Part shown: one piece after another, positions 29,784 to 35,791 of the stretch
Layout of the letters: each line of letters begins with the position of its first letter
Numbering within the stretch: position 1 is the stretch's first letter
IMG/VR virus record: IMGVR_UViG_3300048444_000433
Coordinates: 1-43,050 of that record
Strand: one strand, 5' to 3'
Length of the DNA stretch: 43,050 bases
From: a virus
Position numbers and translations under genes: made by a program
The notes under the pieces: generated by a model
What the model saw: only the letters and a program-made list of their open reading frames with translations
What the model was told of the DNA's origin: nothing
Databases searched by the model: none

Positions 29784-30021
29784 CTATGACAGCCCCGCCA
29801 GCCGATAGGTCTGCGACGGCGCTTCGTCTGGGAACAGTCCATCGCGCACCGGCTCGATATGATCGCTCAGCCGCGCGAACGTGGTCGCCGTTAGAGCACC
29901 CCCCCCCCAGAAGGTTGTAGCGGGTGCGATCCGATAGCTTGGTCGGGTCTGCGAGGGTGACCATGATCCGGTCACCGCTTTTCAGTGCGGTCAGCGCCGC
30001 TTCAAATCCTACGCGCGCCAT
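29784..30021 (-). CDS. Small gene interrupted by a ten-G tract (frameshift)
   Basis: The coding potential splits at a run of ten C on the given strand (29899-29908; ten G in the gene). The first part (MARVGFEAALTALKSGDRIMVTL...RYNLLGGG) starts at 30021, overlapping the GapR-like stop. The second part (ALTATTFARLSDHIEPVRDG...YRLAGLS) is in the other frame and stops at 29784, just before the next gene's start. With nine G the two parts join into one ~78-residue protein. As read here, the product changes frame and ends at 29776 instead. The cause may be a sequence error, a real mutation, transcriptional slippage or phase variation. Confidence 0.65.
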
Positions 30022-30284
30022 CAGGAACCCAAAGCCTCGCGATACATCTCCAGCACCGCCTGATCTTCCGCCAACTTGTCGGGATCGGTAGCCCGCTCTT
30101 TAATCAGGGTGCGGATTGGCCGGGACATGTAACCGCGGCTCTTCAGTTCCGCGAAAACCTCTTTTTCCTGCTCTTTGATGTCGGCTTGCTCAGACCTCAG
30201 CCGCTCAATGCGCTCAACAAACTGGCGCAACTCGCTGGCTGCGACACGCTGACTGTCAGCCTGGTCAATTGGTGAATTATCCAT
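30021..30284 (-). CDS. GapR-like (DUF2312) nucleoid-associated protein
   Basis: The 87-residue product, started at the ATG with GGAG nine bases upstream, contains the DUF2312 pattern. ASELRQFVERIERLRSEQADIKEQEKEVFAELKSRGYMSRPIRTLIKER forms two long helices, and PDKLAEDQAVLEMYREALG forms the third. In Caulobacter, GapR is a tetrameric protein that clamps overtwisted AT-rich DNA ahead of forks and aids topoisomerases. The phage copy could act at its own replication fork. A GTG at 30311 in frame is less likely. Confidence 0.85.
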   Translation of the reverse strand: MDNSPIDQADSQRVAASELRQFVERIERLRSEQADIKEQEKEVFAELKSRGYMSRPIRTLIKERATDPDKLAEDQAVLEMYREALGS

Positions 30285-30310
30285 CTTGTCGATCTCCTGA
30301 AAGTTTTTCA

Positions 30311-30508
30311 CTAACCCTTGGGTTGCGTTCTCTTCTTCCCGTCAACAGCCATGCCCAGCCCGCGCACGAACCGTTCCCTAAGCTGGGTGGTCGCGTGTGA
30401 TTTGGTCGACTTGCACGGACACGGCTGAAGCGCGACGCGCAGATCGTGCACCTCTTCGACGGGGATGGTGACGATGACGTAGTCGCCCTCGCGCCTCGCG
30501 CTGGTCAT
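30311..30508 (-). CDS. Hypothetical small protein (65 aa)
   Basis: The start overlaps the preceding HTH gene's stop as ATGA. The product opens with a beta segment (GDYVIVTIPVEEVHDLRVAL), includes CPCK, and ends strongly basic (RGLGMAVDGKKRTQPKG). No domain recognised. The coupled position in the early operon supports it. Confidence 0.6.
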   Translation of the reverse strand: MTSARREGDYVIVTIPVEEVHDLRVALQPCPCKSTKSHATTQLRERFVRGLGMAVDGKKRTQPKG

Positions 30509-30720
30509 AGCGCGCCCCCGATTTTCTTGAGCGCATCGCTGACCGCTGGCCGCGTGCATCCGATCCGGCGGGCGACCTCGCTGCGGCTCAACCCTGAACC
30601 CAGATAGGGCCGCACCTTCTCAGCCACGTTCTTTTGGGAGAAGCGCCGAGGGTCGGGCTTTTCGCCCCATGCGATCCGCACGGCCCGGTTCTCCGCTGCT
30701 GCAAGCTGTTGCGGGGTCAT
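30505..30720 (-). CDS. Small HTH DNA-binding protein
   Basis: The 71-residue product, beginning MTPQQLAAAENRAVRIAWGE, ends in a helix-turn-helix (LSRSEVARRIGCTRPAVSDALKKIG, about residues 44-68). Its start overlaps the preceding stop (ATGA). It is the second of two adjacent small HTH proteins in the early operon and may be a regulator of early transcription. Target unknown. Confidence 0.7.
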   Translation of the reverse strand: MTPQQLAAAENRAVRIAWGEKPDPRRFSQKNVAEKVRPYLGSGLSRSEVARRIGCTRPAVSDALKKIGGAL

Positions 30721-30956
30721 GCATCCACCCCCAACTCGCGCAAAGAACGATTGCGCTGCGCTGAAGCGGCAGCCACATATCCCGGCTGGCTGAATTCCAC
30801 GTCCTGCGGCAGGCACTCCCAACCACGGCGCGCCATGATTGCGGACACTGCGCGGTCGGACAGACCAACCTCGTCGGCGATATCCTTGTGGGTGCAATCC
30901 CAATCGACAGACGTACCCGCCCGCCAAACAAGGAACTCATTGGCCCGGGCGCTCAT
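30717..30956 (-). CDS. Small HTH DNA-binding protein
   Basis: The 79-residue product begins MSARANEFLVWRAGTS and contains a helix-turn-helix (CTHKDIADEVGLSDRAVSAIMARRGW, about residues 21-46) resembling a winged helix of replication or regulatory proteins. It overlaps its neighbours by four bases at each end. The HTH in a phage early operon suggests a regulator. Confidence 0.7.
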   Translation of the reverse strand: MSARANEFLVWRAGTSVDWDCTHKDIADEVGLSDRAVSAIMARRGWECLPQDVEFSQPGYVAAASAQRNRSLRELGVDA

Positions 30957-31066
30957 GCTGCACCTGTGGGAAAAGCCCGCGACGGCGAGACAAGTGCCGC
31001 CGCGGTAGTCCAACAGGGAGAAAATGCGCGGTAGTCCCGCCGCGCGTCGGATGGGGTGATAATCAT
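30953..31066 (-). CDS. Very small protein (37 aa) coupled at both ends
   Basis: The ATG overlaps the CII-like stop (ATGA) and the stop overlaps the next HTH gene's start (ATGA). This double coupling bridges the two genes. A GGAGG-like element (CTGGAGGCTGCACA) precedes the start. The product is polar, with no domain. It may be a real peptide or a relay that carries ribosomes to the next gene. Confidence 0.5.
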   Translation of the reverse strand: MIITPSDARRDYRAFSPCWTTAAALVSPSRAFPTGAA

Positions 31067-31494
31067 TGTGCAGCCTCCAGCGCTTCACGCAGCCGGCGCA
31101 TCGCAGCTTCCGCCTCACTTGCCTCGCGGATCGCCTCGGTCAGATCACCATCGGCGGACTGGGCGGCAGACAGCGCAGCAGAGATAGCCTCGCCCGCCTC
31201 TTTCGACGCGACACCCGATGCCGCATAGAGGCAGGCCGCAGCCGTGGGCCCATCCGCGTTCATCCGGCGCGCCAGCATCCGGCTGACCGGGTAGCGGGCG
31301 GCGGCATCCTCAAGGGCAGCCACATCCTCAACCGGCCAGCCCAACTGACCCGATAGCCGCTTCGACAGCGTACCTTTGCTGACGTGGCCGTGTGTCCGTG
31401 CGTTGATCGTTTCCGCCGCGGCGTCGAGGCAGCCGAACGTGCCGTCGATCAGTGCGGCCATTTGGGCATTCACCAGCTTGCGAAGGTCAGGCAT
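31063..31494 (-). CDS. CII-like phage regulatory protein
   Basis: The 143-residue product, started at an ATG with GAGGT five bases upstream, contains a helix-turn-helix region (LDAAAETINARTHGHVSKGTLSKRLSGQLGWPVEDVAALEDAAARYP, about residues 22-68). It has a long alanine/glutamate-rich helical tail. It is the gene directly after cro, where lambda cII lies, and matches the size and layout of CP76-type CII regulators. It probably influences the lysis-lysogeny choice. Assignment by pattern and position. Confidence 0.68.
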   Translation of the reverse strand: MPDLRKLVNAQMAALIDGTFGCLDAAAETINARTHGHVSKGTLSKRLSGQLGWPVEDVAALEDAAARYPVSRMLARRMNADGPTAAACLYAASGVASKEAGEAISAALSAAQSADGDLTEAIREASEAEAAMRRLREALEAAQ

Positions 31495-31587
31495 GTGCAA
31501 CCTCGTTTCCTTTGAGATCAGCGCAGCCCGGTGCAGGCTCAGCGCATGACAGGGTGTTTTGATAGAGAGGGAGAGAGGGGCGCGGCA

Positions 31588-31797
31588 TTAGGCGGCGTCA
31601 CCAAACACATCGGTCAGATCAGGTCGAAGATTTCCAACCGAAACTCCGAGAGCGTCCGCGAGTGCTTTCACCCGCGATACCCCGATCTTCCGTTGCTTGG
31701 CCTCGATGAGGCTAAGATGAGCGCGGGAAATACCTGCAGCCTTGCAGACATCTGCTCGCGACAACCCGTTCGAGTTGATATGTTCGGTAATATCCAT
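31588..31797 (-). CDS. Cro-like repressor
   Basis: The 69-residue XRE-type protein has an HTH at about residues 12-36 (LSRADVCKAAGISRAHLSLIEAKQR) and nothing else, typical for Cro. It is divergent from the CI gene, with 92 bases between the starts containing two operator sites. It should bind the same operators in a different order and commit the phage to lytic growth. Confidence 0.85.
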   Translation of the reverse strand: MDITEHINSNGLSRADVCKAAGISRAHLSLIEAKQRKIGVSRVKALADALGVSVGNLRPDLTDVFGDAA

Positions 31798-31805
31798 GTC
31801 AGTTT

Positions 31806-31820
31806 TTTACACTATGTGAA
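31806..31820. promoter_or_regulatory. Operator site 1 (CI/Cro control region)
   Basis: The sequence TTTACACTATGTGAA is an imperfect 15-base palindrome centred at 31813, related to the perfect TTTACAC-A-GTGTAAA site at 33425. It lies nine bases upstream of the cro start codon, overlapping the expected cro promoter. Confidence 0.8.
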
Positions 31821-31839
31821 TTTAGTCCGCAATAGGGAT

Positions 31840-31854
31840 TTTACATAGTGTTTA
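31840..31854. promoter_or_regulatory. Operator site 2 (CI/Cro control region)
   Basis: TTTACATAGTGTTTA is an imperfect palindrome centred at 31847, 34 bases from site 1. It overlaps a candidate CI -10 (CATAGT at 31845-31850, 17 bases after TTTAGT at 31822-31827 within one base). CI binding here would regulate its own synthesis. Confidence 0.78.
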
Positions 31855-31889
31855 TGGTCGGACCACCGACGGACGGGCATACACATGGG

Positions 31890-32498
31890 ATGAAATTCAA
31901 CATCCGTGAGCGGCGGAAGACCGCAAGCCTGACGCAAGAGGAGGTCGCTGACATGCTTGGCATATCGGTTTCGCTCTATAATGGCCTTGAGTCAGGCAAG
32001 CGCAGGATGAATGAGACCTACCTTGAAGGTCTGGCAAATATCTTCCGCGTATTTCCTTCCGACCTAATCATAGAAGAGCGCCCCACCGTCGCCATAGCTG
32101 GCGCAGTCGGCGCTGGCGCGATGGTCCCGGTGTTTGACGCCTACGAGAAAGGTGGCGGCCCGCAGGTCGAATGCCCGCCTCAGCTATCACCGCACGGCAT
32201 CGTCGCGGTCGAGGTCCAGGGTGACAGTATGGAGCCCGTCTATTCGGCTGGCGATCTGCTTTTCTACACGCGCGAGTCCGCTGACGGCGTTCCAACCGAC
32301 GCCATAGGCCACCGCTGCGTTTGCGAAGACATGAACGGCATGGGCTGGGTTAAACAGGTTCGTGCAGGCTCCGAGCCGGGGATGTTCAACCTGATCTCGC
32401 TAAACCCCGGCGCCGATAACCAGCATGACGTAAAGCTGAAATGGGCCGCGCGGGTGCGGATGCATTTACCGGCGGATATGGCGCGGCGGGCCGGGTAG
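31890..32498 (+). CDS. CI-like repressor with LexA-type S24 domain
   Basis: The 202-residue product has an N-terminal XRE HTH (about residues 5-40, LTQEEVADMLGISVSLYNGLESGKRR) and a C-terminal S24 peptidase-like domain. The serine (S113 in GDSMEP) and lysine (K155 in GWVKQV) of the autocleavage dyad are both present. An AIAG-type Ala-Gly site is near residues 70-71. It is expected to be cleaved with RecA help after DNA damage. The ATG at 31890 is preferred because a candidate -10 overlaps the earlier codons (31848-31856); the ribosome binding site is weak. Confidence 0.88.
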   Translation: MKFNIRERRKTASLTQEEVADMLGISVSLYNGLESGKRRMNETYLEGLANIFRVFPSDLIIEERPTVAIAGAVGAGAMVPVFDAYEKGGGPQVECPPQLSPHGIVAVEVQGDSMEPVYSAGDLLFYTRESADGVPTDAIGHRCVCEDMNGMGWVKQVRAGSEPGMFNLISLNPGADNQHDVKLKWAARVRMHLPADMARRAG

Positions 32499-33127
32499 TG
32501 CCTGGCTGGTCTGAATTTATTTCTTGGGTTGAAGCCCCAGCGGCCTATAACTGGATCACCTTGATAGGCGTTGCTGGGGGGCTTATGACCGCCGTTTTCA
32601 CAGGATATTCCGCTGGAACCCAGTGGGCTGACCGCCGCAAACGCGTGATTGCGGAATGGGATAGTCATTTATCGAATGGCATCTTGGTTGTGACGTGCAG
32701 CATTACCAACAAGACCAAAGGGACCATTACCGGCGAGGCCGTGGAGGCTTTTAAGTTCTCGCCTGAAATCAGGGTTTCTGGCGCGCACGAAAAGCACAAG
32801 TCGTGGGGAAAGAACCGCGCTCCGCTGAACCTTGCGATCCCTCCTGACCAAGCAGACCGGTTTTCAGTCTCCATAACGGCGGACCCGGACCAAGTACGCA
32901 AAGCGATGAACCGTTATTCATCTCGGCTCAAGGGATGGATCTCTAGGGCGTTGTGGTCATCGCTGCACTGGCGGGTCCCGCTTGGTGCGTCGATCTCCAT
33001 TCGCGTGACACTGCGGCGCAAGTCCTCAGAAATGCGGCCAATCCGCGTCACACATCGCATCAGGATGAACGAGGTAATTGTAATGCATATGGAGCAAAAC
33101 AGGGACGCCAAAGCGGCTGCTAAATAG
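32498..33127 (+). CDS. Membrane protein coupled to the repressor gene
   Basis: A GTG overlaps the repressor stop by one base (TAGTG), so it should be co-expressed in the lysogen. The 209-residue product has one clear transmembrane segment (about residues 19-37, WITLIGVAGGLMTAVFTGY). A cytosolic beta-rich domain follows (NGILVVTCSITNKTKGTITGEAVEAF...). It has no known motif. Membrane proteins expressed with CI are often exclusion factors, which is an inference here. Confidence 0.72.
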   Translation: MPGWSEFISWVEAPAAYNWITLIGVAGGLMTAVFTGYSAGTQWADRRKRVIAEWDSHLSNGILVVTCSITNKTKGTITGEAVEAFKFSPEIRVSGAHEKHKSWGKNRAPLNLAIPPDQADRFSVSITADPDQVRKAMNRYSSRLKGWISRALWSSLHWRVPLGASISIRVTLRRKSSEMRPIRVTHRIRMNEVIVMHMEQNRDAKAAAK

Positions 33128-33138
33128 GGCTCCATTAC

Positions 33139-33297
33139 CTAACCTCCGCTCAGAGCAGCCCAAAGAGCCAACACTAAGGCCACCAGAGACAGTCCGAATC
33201 CAAACAGTGATCGGTTTCTATTCTTTACGGCTTGCCGATATGCAGCCTCTGCGCGCTCGCGCCCTCCATCTACGTCGATCACAATATCCACCCTCAT
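33139..33297 (-). CDS. Small tail-anchored membrane protein (52 aa)
   Basis: This 52-residue frame begins with a basic/acidic segment (MRVDIVIDVDGGRERAEAAYRQ) and ends with a C-terminal transmembrane helix (about residues 33-51). It is convergent with the 32498 gene and lies near a leftward candidate promoter with perfect TATAAT (33381-33386). The ribosome binding site is poor. Function unknown; expression would be controlled by operator 3. Confidence 0.5.
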   Translation of the reverse strand: MRVDIVIDVDGGRERAEAAYRQAVKNRNRSLFGFGLSLVALVLALWAALSGG

Positions 33298-33302
33298 TTA
33301 AG

Positions 33303-33325
33303 CCCGCCCCAGTGGCGGGTTTTTC
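33303..33325 (+). terminator. Rho-independent terminator of the CI operon
   Basis: CCCGCC (33303-33308) pairs with GGCGGG (33314-33319) around CCAGT, followed by TTTTTCTTT. It lies downstream of the repressor and its coupled membrane-protein gene on the rightward strand, and separates this unit from the operators at 33390. Confidence 0.85.
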
Positions 33326-33380
33326 TTTGCCCGATGCCGTTCTGGTAGGGGTGTTGTAGCATGGGGTGGCGCGCTCTGGC

Positions 33381-33386
33381 ATTATA
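33381..33386 (-). promoter_or_regulatory. Leftward -10 element TATAAT
   Basis: Perfect TATAAT on the leftward strand, with operator 3 (33390-33404) in its spacer. The -35 is poor (GTAATT-like), so the promoter may need an activator or be weak. It would transcribe the 52-residue membrane protein gene at 33297. Confidence 0.5.
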
Positions 33387-33389
33387 AAA

Positions 33390-33404
33390 TTCACACTGTG
33401 TAAA
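33390..33404. promoter_or_regulatory. Operator site 3
   Basis: TTCACACTGTGTAAA, centred at 33397, differs from a perfect palindrome at one position pair. It is in the same family as sites 1, 2 and 4 and covers the leftward promoter region. Confidence 0.82.
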
Positions 33405-33412
33405 ATTACCGC

Positions 33413-33441
33413 TTGAACTGTTATTTTACACAGTGTAAATA
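33413..33441 (+). promoter_or_regulatory. Rightward early promoter (P_L-like)
   Basis: TTGAAC (33413-33418) is followed after 17 bases by TAAATA (33436-33441). The first gene of the rightward operon starts 32 bases later with a GGAG site. Operator 4 overlaps spacer and -10, so CI would block it directly. Confidence 0.65.
33425..33439. promoter_or_regulatory. Operator site 4 (perfect palindrome)
   Basis: TTTACACAGTGTAAA is a perfect 7-1-7 palindrome centred at 33432, 35 bases from site 3. The spacing repeats the 34-base spacing between sites 1 and 2, as expected for the same repressor at two control regions. Confidence 0.88.
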
Positions 33442-33473
33442 TTCTCCATACCAACCCGGTAATGGAGATGACC

Positions 33474-33782
33474 ATGCAAGCCCGCAGCACCTTCGAGACC
33501 CTCGCCCGCAACGCCGCGTATGTCGGCAGCGTGGCGGCTGTCAGCTACCGCACCGATGTGTGCGCCGCTGATGGCACATGCACCCCAGCCAGCGACACGC
33601 AGCACGACTTCGACGCTGGATATGACGACTTCGTTGAGAGCCACAAATGGTGGCCGCACCAAGACCTGATCTGCTGGGAGATTGCCTCCGACGGGTCCGC
33701 GACGGACGTGACCGATCGCATGATCTACGAGCACGAGTTGATCTGCGAGCAGCGTGGCATCGATCCGGAGTGGGGCGCATGA
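33474..33782 (+). CDS. Hypothetical protein, first gene of the rightward operon
   Basis: GGAG six bases before the ATG at 33474 supports a 102-residue product. It starts QARSTFETLARNAAYVGSVAAVSYR and continues as an acidic, tryptophan-containing domain (YDDFVESHKWWPHQDLICWE). No motif recognised. As the first gene from the CI-controlled rightward promoter it is likely made very early, a place where anti-host or anti-recombination proteins are often found. Function unknown. Confidence 0.68.
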   Translation: MQARSTFETLARNAAYVGSVAAVSYRTDVCAADGTCTPASDTQHDFDAGYDDFVESHKWWPHQDLICWEIASDGSATDVTDRMIYEHELICEQRGIDPEWGA

Positions 33783-33952
33783 AGATCACCTCCCTCCTCG
33801 GCGCCGAGTGGTTTGACCACATCTTCGCTCGTCGCAAGCCTGAGCCTGTCGATGACTTCCGTGATGTGCTGGATGACCTGTGGGCCGACCGTGAGGCGCG
33901 GAAGGATGCGGAGACACGCCGCGCCATCGCTTTCGATCTGGAGTGCGGATGA
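33779..33952 (+). CDS. Small acidic/basic helical protein (57 aa)
   Basis: The start overlaps the previous stop as ATGA and the stop overlaps the next start. The 57-residue product is helical and highly charged (FRDVLDDLWADREARKDAETRRA). Function unknown; the coupled position supports its reality. Confidence 0.6.
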   Translation: MKITSLLGAEWFDHIFARRKPEPVDDFRDVLDDLWADREARKDAETRRAIAFDLECG

Positions 33953-34455
33953 TGGGCATGATTGAGGATATCCGCGATGATCGTAAATCCGGAATGCCCG
34001 ACCTCGGAGGATGGGCATGGTTCGGAGGCCGAGACGACCTTTACCTTGCCACGAACCATGGCGGCAGACGGTATGTCATGGGATTTAAGCGCAAGGGTAT
34101 GCGCTCTGCCCAGCCCACGTTCCAAATTGGCGGCATCATGCACGGCGCCATTGACGACCTCACAGAATACGCCGTCGGAGATGGTGCAGCGCGGGGGCAG
34201 GCAGAAGCCGACAAGGACCCAAGCGTTTACCGGATGGACGTTAAATCTGTTGACCACCCTGACGCCCGCCGCATCGCCCGCGTTCCTGACATGGAAGCCG
34301 CGCTGCTTGCTGCGGAGGAACTGGCGACAGACCTGATGATAACGGCCAACAATGCAGCGGACGCGGCCAAGACGGACCCCCGATGGGAAGTCGTTGCCGA
34401 GAAGCTGCGCGCACGTCTCGCAACCTACCGCGCCGCGACCGGGGGTGCAGCATGA
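33949..34455 (+). CDS. Hypothetical early protein
   Basis: The ATG at 33949 overlaps the previous stop (ATGA); a second ATG follows at once, so the first residue is uncertain. The 168-residue product has a beta-rich first part (DLGGWAWFGGRDDLYLATNHGGRRYVMGFKR) and a helical, alanine-rich C-terminus. No known domain. Located just before the recombination genes. Confidence 0.68.
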   Translation: MMGMIEDIRDDRKSGMPDLGGWAWFGGRDDLYLATNHGGRRYVMGFKRKGMRSAQPTFQIGGIMHGAIDDLTEYAVGDGAARGQAEADKDPSVYRMDVKSVDHPDARRIARVPDMEAALLAAEELATDLMITANNAADAAKTDPRWEVVAEKLRARLATYRAATGGAA

Positions 34456-34658
34456 TCACCCAGTCCCACCCATCCCCCGAGGTGCAGCGCCAAGAGCGCC
34501 AGCAATCCCCTAAGCCCCGCGCCCTGCCCGTCCACATGTTCATCGCAGGCCTCGCCCTGTCGCTGGCTGGACTGCTGGGCGGTCACTTCGCCGCCAAAGG
34601 CATCGCAAATGCCGCCCATTTCAACGCGAACCATTTCATCGAAGGAGCTTTCGAATGA
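34452..34658 (+). CDS. Small single-TM protein (68 aa)
   Basis: ATGA overlap with the previous gene and another with the next. The 68-residue product is polar and basic at first, then carries a transmembrane segment (about residues 29-46, MFIAGLALSLAGLLGGHF) and ends with a polar tail. Function unknown; an early membrane protein before the recombination genes may affect the host membrane or exclude other phages. Confidence 0.62.
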   Translation: MITQSHPSPEVQRQERQQSPKPRALPVHMFIAGLALSLAGLLGGHFAAKGIANAAHFNANHFIEGAFE

Positions 34659-35791
34659 ACGATCAGACCCAAATTGAAACCGGAACGGCGCTTGCTCTGC
34701 CATCTGGCAGCAACCTAACCGCAATGTTCGCCAAGCCCGAGCAGGTTGATGACGTAATCAGTCGCATTGAGGCTGAGGCTCGCAGCCATGCGCCAGACCT
34801 GTCGACTGCCAAGGGGCGCAAAGCTATCGCCTCGCTGGCCCATACGGTCGCACGCAGCAAAACTACGCTCGACGCCGCCGGAAAGAGCCTCACCGACGAT
34901 GCACGGAAGCAGATTTCGGTGGTAGACGCCGAGCGCCGGAAAATCCGTGACCGCCTCGACGCCCTGAAGGCTGAGGTTCGCAAGCCTCTCGATGACTGGG
35001 AGGCCGCTGAGGAGAAGCGCGTTGAGCGCCTTAAAAATGCCTTGCAATCTCTCACACCCGCGCCGGTTCAGATGCTCGACACGGAAACCATCACTGCCGA
35101 GATCGACCGCATCAAGGCAATCACCATTGATGATGGCTGGGCCGAATACCAAGAGATCGCCGATGCCAAGAAAGAGCATGCGCTCACCGATCTGGCGCAG
35201 TGGTATGACGCCGCGAAGGTTCGTGAGGATCAGGCCGCGGAGTTGGCTCGCCTGCGCGCCGAAGCCGAGGAGCGCGCTCGGAAGGATGCCGAGGAAGCCG
35301 CGGCGAAAGAAGAGGCGGAGCGTCAGGCTCAGGCCAAAGCCGAGCAGGAACGTCTGGCTGCTGAGAAAGCTGAAGCCGACCGCATCGCCGCAGAAGAGGC
35401 CGAAGCCCGCCGGATCGAAGCTGAGAAGGTCGAAGCCGCGCGCCGCGAGCAAGCCGAACGCGATAAGGTCAAAGCTGCTGAGCGCGCCCGCAAACAGGCG
35501 GAAGAGGATGCCGCGCGCCGTGAGAAAGAGGCCGCAGAGCGCCACGCCCGTGAAATAGCCGAAGCAAAGCAGCGCGAAGAAGCCGCGGCCCAGCGTGAGC
35601 GCGACCGGATTACTGAAGAGCAGCGCCAATCTGATGCGGCCCGCGCCAAGCGGGAAGCTGATCAGGCGCACCGGGTCCGCATACGCAACGAAATCGCCGA
35701 TAGGCTCAAAACGCTCGATGCTGGCAACTGGTTTGCGCTGGCAGATGCTCTGATCGACGGCAAAGTACCGCACACGCGGGTGACGCTATGA
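34655..35791 (+). CDS. Long coiled-coil protein of the recombination operon
   Basis: The 378-residue protein has an N-terminal domain (about residues 20-130) rich in A, D and E. A long, uninterrupted alanine/glutamate/arginine coiled coil (about residues 180-345) follows, then a short C-terminal domain with GNWFALADALIDGKVPHTRVTL. Proteins of this shape commonly precede exonuclease and recombinase genes in phage operons. Candidates are a DNA-bridging or exonuclease-partner role. The repeat-like codon pattern also gives long antisense frames that are artefacts. Confidence 0.72.
   Translation: MNDQTQIETGTALALPSGSNLTAMFAKPEQVDDVISRIEAEARSHAPDLSTAKGRKAIASLAHTVARSKTTLDAAGKSLTDDARKQISVVDAERRKIRDRLDALKAEVRKPLDDWEAAEEKRVERLKNALQSLTPAPVQMLDTETITAEIDRIKAITIDDGWAEYQEIADAKKEHALTDLAQWYDAAKVREDQAAELARLRAEAEERARKDAEEAAAKEEAERQAQAKAEQERLAAEKAEADRIAAEEAEARRIEAEKVEAARREQAERDKVKAAERARKQAEEDAARREKEAAERHAREIAEAKQREEAAAQRERDRITEEQRQSDAARAKREADQAHRVRIRNEIADRLKTLDAGNWFALADALIDGKVPHTRVTL

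Noticed and set aside
34715-35773. Leftward 352-codon frame opposite the coiled-coil gene
   Set aside because: It results from the repetitive codon pattern of the coiled coil and produces leucine/phenylalanine-rich sequence without a start site.
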